Positions 17,601 through 27,274 of a stretch of 64,000 bases of DNA are shown here, one piece after another (the stretch's first letter is position 1; every line of letters begins with the position of its first letter). Origin of the DNA: Bacteroidia bacterium. GTDB taxonomy: Bacteria; Bacteroidota; Bacteroidia; SpSt-205. Below the pieces are notes generated by a model. That model was given only the letters and a program-made list of their open reading frames with translations. It searched no databases and was not told the origin of the DNA. Where the stretch lies: positions 60,635 to 124,634 of the forward strand of contig JANXAJ010000002.1 in the NCBI GenBank assembly GCA_025062295.1, in the 5' to 3' direction. The position numbers and the translations under genes are program-made.

Positions 17601-20415
17601 TTCCATGTGTCTAGCAGATACCACTGCTGACACGATAGTGGTGAATGTAGCAGCTCAGCCCCCTACTCCCCCTACTCCTAACTTGGGTCCGGATCAGGTG
17701 GTTTGCATTGCTACAGGAAGCCTGAATTTCTCCGTGGCTGCCGGTGCTGATCAATATGAATGGCTAGTAGATAACAATCTGGAAGCGAGTGGCCCCAGCA
17801 ACACTTTCACCTTCAATTTTCCGGGTGTAGGGACTTACCTCCTCAAGGTTCGAGCTATCAACCTACCTCCTGCTAACTCTCCATGCAGCCCAGTGGTCCG
17901 AGAAGATGAGGTTCAAATTACAGTTACCGACCTCGCTTCTCCTCCTCCTCCTATGTTTCTGGGGGGGAATAGGACTGTATGCGTTACTACTGGGAGTATT
18001 TCCTTCACAGCTCCGGGAGGAGCCCAGTCTTATCAATGGTTTGTAGACGGCCAGATTCAAGCGGGGTTCAACACTAATACTTTCACTTTTAACTTTACCA
18101 CTCCAGGCTCCTACACGGTTCGGGTCCGAGCAGTGAATAGTCCACCTCCTGGCTCTGTCTGCGGACAAGCTGTGTCAGAAGATCAAATAACCGTCACTGT
18201 TACGCCTGCCGCTTCGCCGACCCCGATGGATCTCGGTCCTGACCAAGTGTTATGCCTATCTGATGGGAGCGTATCTCTCTCAGTGCAAGCGGGTGCGGAA
18301 GTTTATGAGTGGTTCTTGAATGGTGCCCTGCAAGCGGGAGCAACGACTAATACCTTTACTCTCAACTTTTCAAGCCCAGGGACTTACCTTGTGAAGGTTC
18401 GGTCTACTAATAATCCTCCAGCGGGTTCAGTCTGCACGGATCAGGCGATTTCAGAGGACGAAGTGAGGATTGATGTAACAGATGCCTCTGCACCTCCTCC
18501 TACTATGAACCTCGGACCTGATCAGAATGTGTGTGTGCTGGATGGGAGTCTCTTGCTTAGGGTTGCCTCAGGAGCTCAGACTTATGAATGGTTTGTCAAT
18601 GGGCAGCTTCAGCCCTCTGCAACGACGAATACCTATTTACTCACCTTTTCTACTTCTGGTCAGTACATAGTGAGTGTGCGAGCGACGAATGCCCCTCCGC
18701 CAGGCTCCGTCTGTCCATCCCTTTCCTCGGAAGATGAGGTTGTGATTACAGCTTCCGACCCTCCTTCAGCTCCGCCGACGATGAATTTAGGAGGGAACCG
18801 TACTGTTTGTACTTCTCAGGGAAGTATCACCTTTACAGTAGCAGGAGGAGCACAAACATATGAATGGTATGTAGATGGGCTTCTTCAGTCTGGTGCCGGA
18901 ACAAATACTTTTACTCTACCAGTGACTATCCCAGGGACTTATACAGTCCGAGTACGAGCAGTCAATAATCCTCCTCCTGGGTCTGCTTGTGGGGATCCCC
19001 TCATTTCGGAAGATCAGATTCAGGTATATGTAACGGAAGGGGCACCGCTTCCACCTCCTGTGTCGCTCGGACCCGATCGGACTCTTTGCCTGAGTGAAGG
19101 AAGCACGACTTTCTCTGTAGCATCAGGGGCACAAGCCTACCGCTGGTTCGTTGACGGACAACTTCAAGCTGGAGCTAACACCTCTACTTTCACTTTCAGT
19201 TTTGCACTGGTTGGCACCTATACTATTAAGGTTCAAGCCCTCAACATGCCGCCTGCTGGCTCTCTCTGTGATCCTGCCATTGCAGAGGATGAGGTAGTCG
19301 TAGTAGTAGAAGGCGGAGCTACGCCTCCACCTCCCATGAATTTAGGTTCGGATCGCTCAGTCTGCCTAGATGCTGGAAGTCTCGCCCTTTCCGTTCTCAG
19401 CGGAGCTGATTCTTACCAGTGGTTTGTCAATGGGCAACTGCAACCTGGGGCTCAAACAAACATCTTCACTTTCCCCTTGACAGCCCCTGGTTCTTACACT
19501 ATAAAAGTTCAAGCGATTAATACGCCTCCTAGCGGTTCGGCATGTACGGCTCCAGCTATATCCGAGGATGAGGTAATAATTACCGTCCTACCCTCTGCCC
19601 CCACACCTCCCCTCATGAACCTTGGGCCAGACCAAGAGGTGTGTGTGCTTCAAGGGTCTGTTTCCTTCAGCGTGAGTGGGGGAGCTGATACCTATGAATG
19701 GATCGTCAACGGACGCCCCATATCAAACGCTACTGGGAATACCTTTACGCTCAACTTTGCTTTAGCAGGCACTTATACGGTTACAGTGCGAGCTATCAAC
19801 TTCTCTCCGAGCGGTTCTGGGTGTCCAAATAGGGTATCTGAGGATGAGGTGCAGATCAGTGTTCGTCCCGCTCCTGAGGCTGCGATACGCGTGGGGACTA
19901 TGGCATACTCTAATGGATCTACCTACTATGCTTATGCCCCTACTTTGCCAATCAGCGTAACGTTTGAAGCAACAAGTGCCCTTTCAGGAAATACTTATGC
20001 TTGGGAACTCTATGAGACAGGAGGTTCTACACCCATAGCTATAGGAACGGCCAGCTCATTTAGCCATACCTTCACGCAGTACGGCATATATACTCTGCGT
20101 CTCGTCAGCACAAATGGGCCCTGCACGGAAGAAGATACTCTCTTTGTGAATGTGAATCCCACGACAGTGCTTCGTTCAGAGGAAGGAGATTTTGTAGCCT
20201 TCCCTAATCCGAATTCTGGGACATTTACGGTGAAAGCGCCTACTGTTGGCAGTTACCATCTTCGCCTTCTGGACATAATGGGCAAAGAGGTCTACACTGA
20301 TAAGCTGGTAGGAGACATAAAGGAGATGCAACTGCGGCTGCCAGCGGGGACTTATCAGCTTCTCATTTCAGGAGAGGGACGGGTCGGTCTCTTGCGACTG
20401 GTTATCGTAGAGTGA
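14695..20415 (+). CDS. Giant T9SS surface protein: parallel beta-helix region, nine PKD/Ig-like tandem repeats, C-terminal sorting domain
   Basis: Signal peptide MQRAFVFFLAIAPGLWGGLLAQ; beta-helix-like repeats (VIRNNFISRIGG..., IIHNTIHLF); nine NLGPD-type repeats; C-term AFPNPNSGTFTVKAP...LPAGTYQLLISGEGRVGLLRLVIVE. Confidence 0.88.
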   Translation: MQRAFVFFLAIAPGLWGGLLAQLNGSADYFVNGTSNPSARQFATLDEAFTALENQGVDGSQGPINIRVVDGYNPASEPSTIHLEGYECIGGSCPPVNVYVEVSSLATISKAPVLAARYVLRLGGSTNPSRNLINFRLYGRGKLRLVETTPLPNATAVLGITPGPSQIIQSVVIDSLLIDGNLRTETFAGIYVGDHATLPSPVSPTAEVRNLVISNCQIVAARHGIYLQGRRVISPQVIGCTVGIPEPVPNTSNTDRSFGGFSGASSAGGIYFAGTSGGLIAQNIIRNSLQNTTPSDPGFAGIIADTVSNLIIERNRIYNIRYTGTGGYGCTGIRVNALGASPANVTIRNNFISRIGGDGDNTTSTFLHWMVTGIAIHATASNGNVGVQIIHNTIHLFNDSDPSYGPSDAGTSEPLGFTNSVVTGIVTSSNVTGGVNLFGNIIQNTHRRRATNARAFGVIIIAPLASWSGFFELNYNAYLIESTSAGGDFIGRVGTTTYATLADWQGILGFSPDLNSISLFAEVPFLSNYDLHINPTSATQVINAGDAAYNGVLNDFDGQSRPLPNPGPGANGDLGTRPDIGADEVDGTAVQCFAAVQAPEIQILTPPNAGTAYIWGSVIQVGLAPASPTPVGLLRWIYSLDGGTTWIVGRRIRAFPATFSLPPFTPPTYTATLLLGVRAENIPNCLPLLSDDSDNPVPISLTDRPGNRLATAIPITLTYNAATQRWQATIADSLNGPAMSNEYGVSGATGFTHPPRGSGSVELFYRLRLPACLDSLILNTCNEVPGFFTGFDTYVGVINLTLPDTTADDDQGSTTCTSTQLPSYAFRGFTSQIQLIGRASSAQMRPFTESGSSPTRDTMRLARGDELIVIVEAYSSFTSPGRFLLTIEGYGNPVRAKPNLGPDVEVCEDGANSLSLNATTTGATTYEWVVNGSVVSGATGPTYALPLTPGTWTVIARAIFTNARGTLNGSMCLADTTADTIVVNVAAQPPTPPTPNLGPDQVVCIATGSLNFSVAAGADQYEWLVDNNLEASGPSNTFTFNFPGVGTYLLKVRAINLPPANSPCSPVVREDEVQITVTDLASPPPPMFLGGNRTVCVTTGSISFTAPGGAQSYQWFVDGQIQAGFNTNTFTFNFTTPGSYTVRVRAVNSPPPGSVCGQAVSEDQITVTVTPAASPTPMDLGPDQVLCLSDGSVSLSVQAGAEVYEWFLNGALQAGATTNTFTLNFSSPGTYLVKVRSTNNPPAGSVCTDQAISEDEVRIDVTDASAPPPTMNLGPDQNVCVLDGSLLLRVASGAQTYEWFVNGQLQPSATTNTYLLTFSTSGQYIVSVRATNAPPPGSVCPSLSSEDEVVITASDPPSAPPTMNLGGNRTVCTSQGSITFTVAGGAQTYEWYVDGLLQSGAGTNTFTLPVTIPGTYTVRVRAVNNPPPGSACGDPLISEDQIQVYVTEGAPLPPPVSLGPDRTLCLSEGSTTFSVASGAQAYRWFVDGQLQAGANTSTFTFSFALVGTYTIKVQALNMPPAGSLCDPAIAEDEVVVVVEGGATPPPPMNLGSDRSVCLDAGSLALSVLSGADSYQWFVNGQLQPGAQTNIFTFPLTAPGSYTIKVQAINTPPSGSACTAPAISEDEVIITVLPSAPTPPLMNLGPDQEVCVLQGSVSFSVSGGADTYEWIVNGRPISNATGNTFTLNFALAGTYTVTVRAINFSPSGSGCPNRVSEDEVQISVRPAPEAAIRVGTMAYSNGSTYYAYAPTLPISVTFEATSALSGNTYAWELYETGGSTPIAIGTASSFSHTFTQYGIYTLRLVSTNGPCTEEDTLFVNVNPTTVLRSEEGDFVAFPNPNSGTFTVKAPTVGSYHLRLLDIMGKEVYTDKLVGDIKEMQLRLPAGTYQLLISGEGRVGLLRLVIVE
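17389..19863 (+). repeat. Nine tandem ~276-nt (~92-aa) protein-coding repeats
   Basis: Units begin at about 17389, 17680, 17956, 18229, 18508, 18784, 19063, 19339, 19618. Consensus (M)NLGPDxxVCxxxGSxxFxVxxGAxxYEWFVNGQLQxGAxTNTFTxxFxxPGTYxVxVRAxNxPPxGSxCxxxxSEDEVxITV. Confidence 0.93.
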
Positions 20416-20436
20416 GGTAGTAAGATAAGCGATTTT

Positions 20437-20469
20437 TGGGCGGCAGCCACCTGCGGTGGCTGCCGCCCA
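20437..20469. terminator. GC-rich perfect hairpin between convergent genes (terminator or REP-like element)
   Basis: TGGGCGGCAGCCACC-TGC-GGTGGCTGCCGCCCA: 15-bp perfect stem, 3-nt loop. Confidence 0.75.
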
Positions 20470-20507
20470 GACAAATTTTCCTCTCTGCTTCCTATCAGAC
20501 CCGTAAT

Positions 20508-22085
20508 CTACTCCCTGTCCCGAAGTTTCCAAAAGAAGATTATCATCCCTCCTATCCCTGCCAAAAGGAGGTAAGGAATCCCTCCTGCTTTTATCCACTC
20601 AATCAGCCCAAAGGTGATAGCGTATCCTGCAGCTGTACCGAGTAGCCAGAGACCGAGTTGAGCTAAAGAGAAGCGCGGTCGGACTTGCTGGCAAAAAGCA
20701 GCCCATCGCTCAGGGGGAGTACCACGGCCCACTAAGGTTATAATTAGGACCAGTGCTACCGTCAGACTGACCGTGGCGATGTAACTTTCAGGAAAGGAGT
20801 AGCCCATTATCCATCGGAAAAGGACATACCCTCCCATTGGAGCTAAGAGAGCGGTAATCTCCCCAGCAACGGTGAGTCGGGACCAGAACCAGCGCAGAAT
20901 CAGAACAAACCCTGTGCCTGCTCCTGACTCCAATAGAAAGTTCCAAGCACCAGCTATGCTCTGCATAAAAGGTACAATCCCCATACTCAAGAGAGCTAAA
21001 GCGATAGTAGCCCATAATCCTGCTCGGAGAGCTTTTTCGCCTGACCATCCGAGGTCTCGGGCTACATACGAAGCGCCCCAGTTGAAATGGGTAGAGAGGG
21101 TACTCATATAAGCACCTGTGAGCCCGACAAGTAGGATGACTTGCTCTACTGGGGAGAGGAACCGCTGAGCCATAAGTAGATAGGCAGCCTTAGGGTCGCT
21201 GACGGATGGCACTATAAGGAGAGAAGCTAAAGCGACGGCATACCAAGTGACAGGACGCACCGCATAGTGAAGAATCTGGAAGAGAGCAAGGGCTTTCTGG
21301 GCGGCAGCAGGTGAAGGGGTAGAGGCCATCCGCTGAAGAATGTATCCGCCACCAGCTGGTTCTGCTCCGGGATACCAGCTTGCCCACCACTGAAACCCTA
21401 AAAAAGCCAGCAGAGTCAGCGCTCCTCCACTTGGACAAAGATGCCAAGCCTGCGCTGGCACTTGCGACATATCAACAAGAAGCAAGACTCGGATCATAAG
21501 AAGAGTAGTGCTGCCCAGCGCCAGAATAAACTGAATCACATCTGTCCATACTACACTCCACAGTCCCCCTACAAGCGTATAAAGAAGCGTAATAAAAGTG
21601 CTCAAGCCTAAAAGAAAATAAGCTTGAGTAGGGGAAAGGCCAACAAAAGCTTCTAACACAGTACGCATGGCGCTTTGAACCCACCCTAAGATGACGAGAT
21701 TGATAAATCCTCCTAACCAGAGGGCTCGGACCCTTCGAAGGATTTCGGCGGCACGATTCCCATAGCGAAGGGAGAGAATTTCACTATCAGTTAGAGCTCC
21801 GCTTCGGCGCCATAGCGGAGCAAAGACCACTACGCTAAGCATACCCCCAATAAGCATATTCCACCAACGCCAGTTTGCTGAGAGTCCGCCCTCCCTGACG
21901 TATTCAGTGATAGCTAAGGGTGTATCTACGGCGAAGGTAGTGGCGACCATGCTCAAGGCTGAAAGTCCCCATGGTAGTCGCCGTCCAGCAGCAAAATACC
22001 CCTCAATAGTTCCCTGTGCTCTCTGTCGGCCCCACCAGCCCACTACTAAACTCAGAGCAAAATAGGCTCCAAGCGCCCACAGCAT
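20508..22085 (-). CDS. Sodium:solute symporter family protein
   Basis: MLWALGAYFALSLVVGWWGRQRAQGTIEGYFAAGRRLPWGLSALSMVATTFAVDTPL; multi-TM protein with SSS family pattern. Confidence 0.9.
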   Translation of the reverse strand: MLWALGAYFALSLVVGWWGRQRAQGTIEGYFAAGRRLPWGLSALSMVATTFAVDTPLAITEYVREGGLSANWRWWNMLIGGMLSVVVFAPLWRRSGALTDSEILSLRYGNRAAEILRRVRALWLGGFINLVILGWVQSAMRTVLEAFVGLSPTQAYFLLGLSTFITLLYTLVGGLWSVVWTDVIQFILALGSTTLLMIRVLLLVDMSQVPAQAWHLCPSGGALTLLAFLGFQWWASWYPGAEPAGGGYILQRMASTPSPAAAQKALALFQILHYAVRPVTWYAVALASLLIVPSVSDPKAAYLLMAQRFLSPVEQVILLVGLTGAYMSTLSTHFNWGASYVARDLGWSGEKALRAGLWATIALALLSMGIVPFMQSIAGAWNFLLESGAGTGFVLILRWFWSRLTVAGEITALLAPMGGYVLFRWIMGYSFPESYIATVSLTVALVLIITLVGRGTPPERWAAFCQQVRPRFSLAQLGLWLLGTAAGYAITFGLIEWIKAGGIPYLLLAGIGGMIIFFWKLRDRE

Positions 22086-22086
22086 T

Positions 22087-22680
22087 TTACGGGAGCTTTT
22101 GACCTATTTGGAGCTCTTCTCCCTTCCAGAGCCGCCCCAAGTTCTCCCGATGAGTGTATATCACTCCTACCCACCACACAGTCCCCGTCAAATATCCCCA
22201 AGAGGTATCCTCGCCCACTATTCCATGCCAGAGAAGGAAGCTCCCCACTGCTATGAGGGAGCTAACAGAGACAATCTGAGTCAAAGCTAACACAAGGAGA
22301 AAAGTGCCAGTAGCTGCCACTGCGCTAAGAGGCTCTATTATTACCATAGTTCCTAAGAGGGTATTGATGCCCTTTCCCCCCTTGAAGCGGGCAAAAATAG
22401 GATAAATATGTCCCAAGACTGCGGCTGTGGCAGCTCCATATAGGGCTGGCTCTGAGAGCCGAAGACTCTTGCCGAGAAGTATGGCAAGCATGCCTTTCCC
22501 TATATCTATGACCTGCACGAGAAGGCCAGCCCAGAAGCCCATTACCCGATAGACGTTTGTGCTTCCGATATTCCCGCTGCCCTTTTGACGAATATCTATG
22601 CCCTGCCAGCGCGCAAGCCACAGTCCTGGCGTCAGTGAGCCCAAAAGGTAGGCACTAATAAGGCTCAAAGCTACTTCCAT
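22087..22680 (-). CDS. plsY: Glycerol-3-phosphate acyltransferase PlsY
   Basis: AYLLGSLTPGLWLARWQGIDIRQKGSGNIGSTNVYRVMG; GHIYPIFARFKGGKGINTLLGT. ATG at 22680. Confidence 0.93.
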   Translation of the reverse strand: MEVALSLISAYLLGSLTPGLWLARWQGIDIRQKGSGNIGSTNVYRVMGFWAGLLVQVIDIGKGMLAILLGKSLRLSEPALYGAATAAVLGHIYPIFARFKGGKGINTLLGTMVIIEPLSAVAATGTFLLVLALTQIVSVSSLIAVGSFLLWHGIVGEDTSWGYLTGTVWWVGVIYTHRENLGRLWKGEELQIGQKLP

Positions 22681-23378
22681 GCGTTCCCAATATAGAAGGC
22701 CATATACCCCGCCGCCCACAGCGAGCGTCCAGCTCGCTGGTACAAGGTCTGCAGGGGACGAGCAAACCCTTGTATCCGCATCCCTACCGCAAGACCTCGA
22801 ATGAGACTCGGATCCTTCCCCACATCCATCATAACTCCCGCCTGAACTACGAAGCCAGGAATCATCTGAATGCGGTCAAACCCCAGATAAAAGTCGGCCT
22901 CTCCTACAATATCTGTGTAAGAGTGCCGCAAAGGATCGTATGTATCCACCTCAATCACGGCTTGGGTAGATGAGACTGGCACCGCTATCTCTAGATAATA
23001 TGGCTTGAGAATCCCTACTGAGAGTCCAAGCCCTCCTTGCAGACTCACTTGAAGCGGAGAGGTTATGGTTCGTGGAGCGATAATGTATTGGTAACCTCTC
23101 ACGAGCTGAAGGAGATAAGCATAATACAACTTGCCAAAGACGTAGTCTTTGCCCCCTTGGTCTCGGTAAGCTGAACGGACTCGTCCTTCGTATTTAGATC
23201 GATAAGAGGTCAGATCACCCATCCAGAAAGAGCCCCATTTTGATCCTCTCCATGCAGAGACGTATAAACCTACACCCCATCCATAAGAGTGCAGGAAAGG
23301 GCTAAGCGCCAATCCATGCGAGAGTGGTTCAATCGCCTGAGCCCATCCAGCGCTACATAGCAGCCAGAACCTCCACAT
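22671..23378 (-). CDS. Putative outer-membrane protein of unknown function
   Basis: Signal-like N-terminus MWRFWLLCSAGWAQ, aromatic/Gly barrel-like composition. Confidence 0.55.
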   Translation of the reverse strand: MWRFWLLCSAGWAQAIEPLSHGLALSPFLHSYGWGVGLYVSAWRGSKWGSFWMGDLTSYRSKYEGRVRSAYRDQGGKDYVFGKLYYAYLLQLVRGYQYIIAPRTITSPLQVSLQGGLGLSVGILKPYYLEIAVPVSSTQAVIEVDTYDPLRHSYTDIVGEADFYLGFDRIQMIPGFVVQAGVMMDVGKDPSLIRGLAVGMRIQGFARPLQTLYQRAGRSLWAAGYMAFYIGNAWK

Positions 23379-23838
23379 AAAAAATCAGAGTAGAATTCGG
23401 CGGGATTGTTCCCATATCCCGATTACCGTACCCTAACTCGGGAGGGACAATCAGCACTGCTTGGGAACCAACGGGGAGAAGCGCAATGCCTTCATCCCAG
23501 CCGCGAATCACCGCCCCCTGTCCCAAGACAAAGTCAAATGGCTGTCCTCGTTCATACGAGCTATCAAACTTTTGTCCATTCGTCAGAAGTCCATGATAAT
23601 GGACAATTACTCTCTGCCCTGCTTGAGGGAGATTCCCCTCGCCTCGTTTGTGGATGTATATTCGGAGACCAGAAGGAAGGGTTTGAATCTTAGCAGAGTC
23701 TATGGGATAGGGGGTAAAGCTCGTAGCCGGTGGCTGAGCCGGCTCTCCTATCCGTAAAGCTTGAGAACTATCGGAGGAGCTCTTGCAGCTCCAGCTTAGC
23801 CAAAAAAGCCCGATAATGCTCCAATAAGCTATCCGCAT
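23353..23838 (-). CDS. FKBP-type peptidyl-prolyl cis-trans isomerase, lipoprotein
   Basis: Lipobox MRIAYWSIIGLFWLSWSC; FKBP core GQRVIVHYHGLLTNGQKFDSSYERGQPFDFVLGQGAVIRGWDEGIALLPVGSQAVLIVPPELGYG. ATG at 23838. Confidence 0.92.
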   Translation of the reverse strand: MRIAYWSIIGLFWLSWSCKSSSDSSQALRIGEPAQPPATSFTPYPIDSAKIQTLPSGLRIYIHKRGEGNLPQAGQRVIVHYHGLLTNGQKFDSSYERGQPFDFVLGQGAVIRGWDEGIALLPVGSQAVLIVPPELGYGNRDMGTIPPNSTLIFYVEVLAAM

Positions 23839-24820
23839 ATTCAGTTTTGAGAAGGGTTTCAGTGAAAGCGAGAGCCTCATCCAAGGAGGCATATAGCGTC
23901 GCTCCGGCAGCGTTCCGATGACCTCCTCCTACATCAAATCTTTGCGCAACTTCATGACAGGGAAAATCCCCCAAGCTACGCAGGCTCAGCCGAATGCCTT
24001 CTGGATACTCTTTCAGCACGACGCTAAGGAGAGTCCCTTCTAGTGCAAGGAGCTGATTGGGCAAAGACTCCACATCCTCCCAAGTAGCTCCATACGTTTC
24101 TAATAAGCTGGACGGAATGCTGAGAAGCGACACAGGAAGGCCCTCTATCCGTCGCAGCCGATTCTGAAGAAGATAACTCTGAAAGAGGAGCGAGTGCAGC
24201 TTTTTTCGCTGAAAAATATGGTAGTGAATAGCTTCTAAGGGAAAGGGCGGCTCTATAAGCTCAGCAGCAATGCGCAGCGTATGAGGAGTTACACTGCGGA
24301 AGCGAAACCCCCCTGTATCCGTAATCATTGCAGTGTAAAGGGCTATTCGAGCTGGCAGAGGAAGCGGGGCACCACAAAAAGGGCGCAGAATCTCTGTGTA
24401 AAGAAGCTCAGCCGTGGCTGCAGCTTCTGCTCGCCAGAAATTCCAATAGAGACTCAGCGGCTCGCTATCAGCGTGATGGTCAACCCATAAAAGCCGATCA
24501 GGTAGAATGAGTGTCCGAAGATCAGAGGGAAGCCGATCCCATCGCCCGAAATCCACACAGAAGAATATATCCGCCTCCTGAGCGGCAGCTTGAATAAATA
24601 AGTAGTCTTCTCCCCATATCTTGATTTCTTTCCAACCTGGCAAAAATTGAAGATACGAAGGCACTGGGTCAGGAAGCACCAGCGTGACTCGTTTGCCCAG
24701 GGCTATGAGCGTATGATAAATCCCAAGGAGAGAGCCTACAGCATCTCCATCAGGCTTCGGGTGACTCAAACAAAAGACAGAGCGGGCTTCTTGAAGAGCC
24801 GATTCCCAGGAGGGGACCAT
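23768..24820 (-). CDS. nrnA: DHH-family oligoribonuclease / pAp phosphatase (NrnA-like)
   Basis: LSHPKPDGDAVGSLLGIYHTL; FCVDFGRWDRL; LWVDHHADSEPL; C-terminal DHHA1 FDVGGGHRNAAGATL. Confidence 0.9.
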   Translation of the reverse strand: MVPSWESALQEARSVFCLSHPKPDGDAVGSLLGIYHTLIALGKRVTLVLPDPVPSYLQFLPGWKEIKIWGEDYLFIQAAAQEADIFFCVDFGRWDRLPSDLRTLILPDRLLWVDHHADSEPLSLYWNFWRAEAAATAELLYTEILRPFCGAPLPLPARIALYTAMITDTGGFRFRSVTPHTLRIAAELIEPPFPLEAIHYHIFQRKKLHSLLFQSYLLQNRLRRIEGLPVSLLSIPSSLLETYGATWEDVESLPNQLLALEGTLLSVVLKEYPEGIRLSLRSLGDFPCHEVAQRFDVGGGHRNAAGATLYASLDEALAFTETLLKTEYADSLLEHYRAFLAKLELQELLR

Positions 24821-24845
24821 CAGTAGGCTAACAAAATAACCCTCC

Positions 24846-25931
24846 TTAGGCGACTGTGATGCGCTCGTCTAAGTACACGGCTTGAACCGCTCGGATAATC
24901 GCAATGCCCTCTTCCATTGGACGCTGGAAGGCTTTGCGTCCTAAAATTAGTCCCATGCCTCCCGCCCGCTTATTGATAACAGCCGTGCGAACCGCTTCCG
25001 CTAGGTCGGATGAGCCAGAAGAAGCTCCACCAGAATTGATAAGGCCGACCCGCCCCATGTAGCTATTGACTACTTGATACCGACACAGGTCAATCGGATG
25101 GTCTGTGGTCAGCTTCTCATATACCTTGCTACTGGTCTTTCCAAATTTGAGTGCTGTATATCCCCCATTATTCTCTGGCAGTTTCTGCTTGACAAGGTCA
25201 GCTTGTAAGGTAGCTCCAAGGTGATTGGCTTGCCCTGTCAGGTCTGCTGCTAAGTGGTAGTCCTTGTCAGCATTGAAGGCTTTATTCCGAAGGTAGCACC
25301 ACAGGATTGTTACCATTCCCAACTCATGGGCATATGCAAACGCTTCTGAGATCTCTTGGATCTGACGAGAAGATTCCTCCGAACCAAAATAGATGGTGGC
25401 TCCCACTGCTACAGCACCCATATTCCACGCTTGCTTGATAGTACCAAAAAGAATCTGGTCGTATTTATTTGGATAAGTCAATAGCTCATTGTGATTAATC
25501 TTGACAATAAACGGGATTTTATGGGCATATTTCCGAGCAACGCTCCCCAGCACGCCGAAAGTAGAAGCTACCGCATTGCATCCAGCCTCCAAGGCAAGCT
25601 TGACAATATACTCTGGATCAAAGTAAAGCGGATTCGGAGCAAATGAGGCTCCTGCTGAGTGTTCTACACCTTGATCCACAGGAAGAATAGACAAATAGCC
25701 TGTGCCCCCTAAAGTGCCATGGGAAAGGAGAGCTTGCATATTTCGCAGAACCTGGGGCGAGCGATCGCTCAATGCCCATACACGGTCTACGAAATCAGGC
25801 CCAGGAAGGTGAAGTTGGCTTTTAGGCACTGTCTGACAGGTATGAGTGAGGAGACTTTCTGCCTCATCTCCCAATACCGTAAGGATGTCATCGTAATTTT
25901 TGACCTCTTTAACTGCAGTCAGCGTGCTCAT
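24846..25931 (-). CDS. Fructose-bisphosphate aldolase class I (DhnA/FbaB type)
   Basis: [38 protein letters not shown]-like [38 protein letters not shown] at 25931. Confidence 0.9.
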   Translation of the reverse strand: MSTLTAVKEVKNYDDILTVLGDEAESLLTHTCQTVPKSQLHLPGPDFVDRVWALSDRSPQVLRNMQALLSHGTLGGTGYLSILPVDQGVEHSAGASFAPNPLYFDPEYIVKLALEAGCNAVASTFGVLGSVARKYAHKIPFIVKINHNELLTYPNKYDQILFGTIKQAWNMGAVAVGATIYFGSEESSRQIQEISEAFAYAHELGMVTILWCYLRNKAFNADKDYHLAADLTGQANHLGATLQADLVKQKLPENNGGYTALKFGKTSSKVYEKLTTDHPIDLCRYQVVNSYMGRVGLINSGGASSGSSDLAEAVRTAVINKRAGGMGLILGRKAFQRPMEEGIAIIRAVQAVYLDERITVA

Positions 25932-25935
25932 ACCT

Positions 25936-27237
25936 TTATTGACTTGGAATTGTTTCTCTAAGAGAGAAGGCTTCCCGCAGCCGCTCCACCTGATCCAGCC
26001 TCTCCCATGGGAAGGTCTCGGCGACTTGTTGATGATGAATATAGTGCTCTTGGGGTCCCTCAGGGGTCTGCTCAATGTGGAGGGTAACCTGATCATAAGT
26101 AAGCTGCTGCGGCTCTCGCCCTAAGTGTCCATAGACGGCTGTCGGACGATAGATAGGAGCCCGCAAGTTGAGGTGTTCTATGATAGCAGCGGGGCGCAGA
26201 TCAAAAAGCTCCAGCAAGCGCTGCGCAATTTCACTATCAGAAAGAGGCACATGAGCAGTACCATAGGTATTGACATAGAGAGCGAGCGGCTTCGCAATTC
26301 CAATCGCATACGCTACTTGAATCAGCACTTCATCAGCGATCCCAGCTGCTACGAGATTCTTTGCAATGTAGCGGGTCATATAAGCCGCACTTCGGTCAAC
26401 TTTTGTCGGGTCTTTGCCAGAAAAGGCCCCACCGCCATGAGGAGCTCGCCCTCCGTAAGTATCTACAATAATCTTGCGTCCCGTCAGCCCCGTATCGGCG
26501 TGAGGACCTCCTAAGACAAATCTACCTGTTGGATTGACATACAGGCGAGTTCGCTCATCCAGCATTTCCGCTGGCAAGACGCGAGGAAGGAGAATGGTGC
26601 GTACATCCTCTTCTATCTTTTTGTGCATGGTTCGCCAGTCCTCGGCGAACTCCTCATGCTGAGTGGAGAGTACAATCGTATGAATGCGCAGGGGACGCCC
26701 ATCATCCAAATACTCAATCGTAACTTGACATTTAGCATCTGGGCGTAAGTAAGGCATAAGATGCTTTTCATTTTTACGAATATGAGCCAGCTCGCGCAAG
26801 ATTCGGTGAGCATAGGCAATAGGCATCGGCATGTATTCTTCGGTCTCTCTACAAGCGTAGCCAAACATCATCCCTTGATCTCCAGCTCCTAAATCCAAAT
26901 CAAGCCCTTGCCCGCGATTGACCCCCAACGCAATGTCAGGCGACTGACGATGAATTGTAACAATAACACCGCAGCTTTCAGCATCAAAGCGAAGCTCCGA
27001 TCGGTTATACCCAATTTCTCGGATAGTTTGCCGAGCAATGCCTTCATAATCCACCCGCGCTGTCGTAGTGATCTCACCTGCTAGCACCACTAGGCCAGTG
27101 GTGACGAGAGTTTCACATGCCACTCGTCCAAAAGGATCCTGCGCTAAAATCGCATCCAGGATAGCATCAGAGATCTGGTCCGCCACCTTGTCAGGGTGTC
27201 CTTCGGCTACTGATTCTGAAGTGAAGAGATACGACAC
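25936..27237 (-). CDS. metK: S-adenosylmethionine synthetase
   Basis: [72 protein letters not shown] start at 27237 inferred from family N-terminus. Confidence 0.96.
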   Translation of the reverse strand: MSYLFTSESVAEGHPDKVADQISDAILDAILAQDPFGRVACETLVTTGLVVLAGEITTTARVDYEGIARQTIREIGYNRSELRFDAESCGVIVTIHRQSPDIALGVNRGQGLDLDLGAGDQGMMFGYACRETEEYMPMPIAYAHRILRELAHIRKNEKHLMPYLRPDAKCQVTIEYLDDGRPLRIHTIVLSTQHEEFAEDWRTMHKKIEEDVRTILLPRVLPAEMLDERTRLYVNPTGRFVLGGPHADTGLTGRKIIVDTYGGRAPHGGGAFSGKDPTKVDRSAAYMTRYIAKNLVAAGIADEVLIQVAYAIGIAKPLALYVNTYGTAHVPLSDSEIAQRLLELFDLRPAAIIEHLNLRAPIYRPTAVYGHLGREPQQLTYDQVTLHIEQTPEGPQEHYIHHQQVAETFPWERLDQVERLREAFSLRETIPSQ

Positions 27238-27274
27238 GAGCGCAAATATGCACAAAAACCAGCACTTTTATAGA

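Noticed and set aside
17389-19863. Possible CRISPR array or nucleotide satellite
   Set aside because: The ~276-nt period is in frame, protein-level conserved and nucleotide-diverged, so it is a coding domain repeat.
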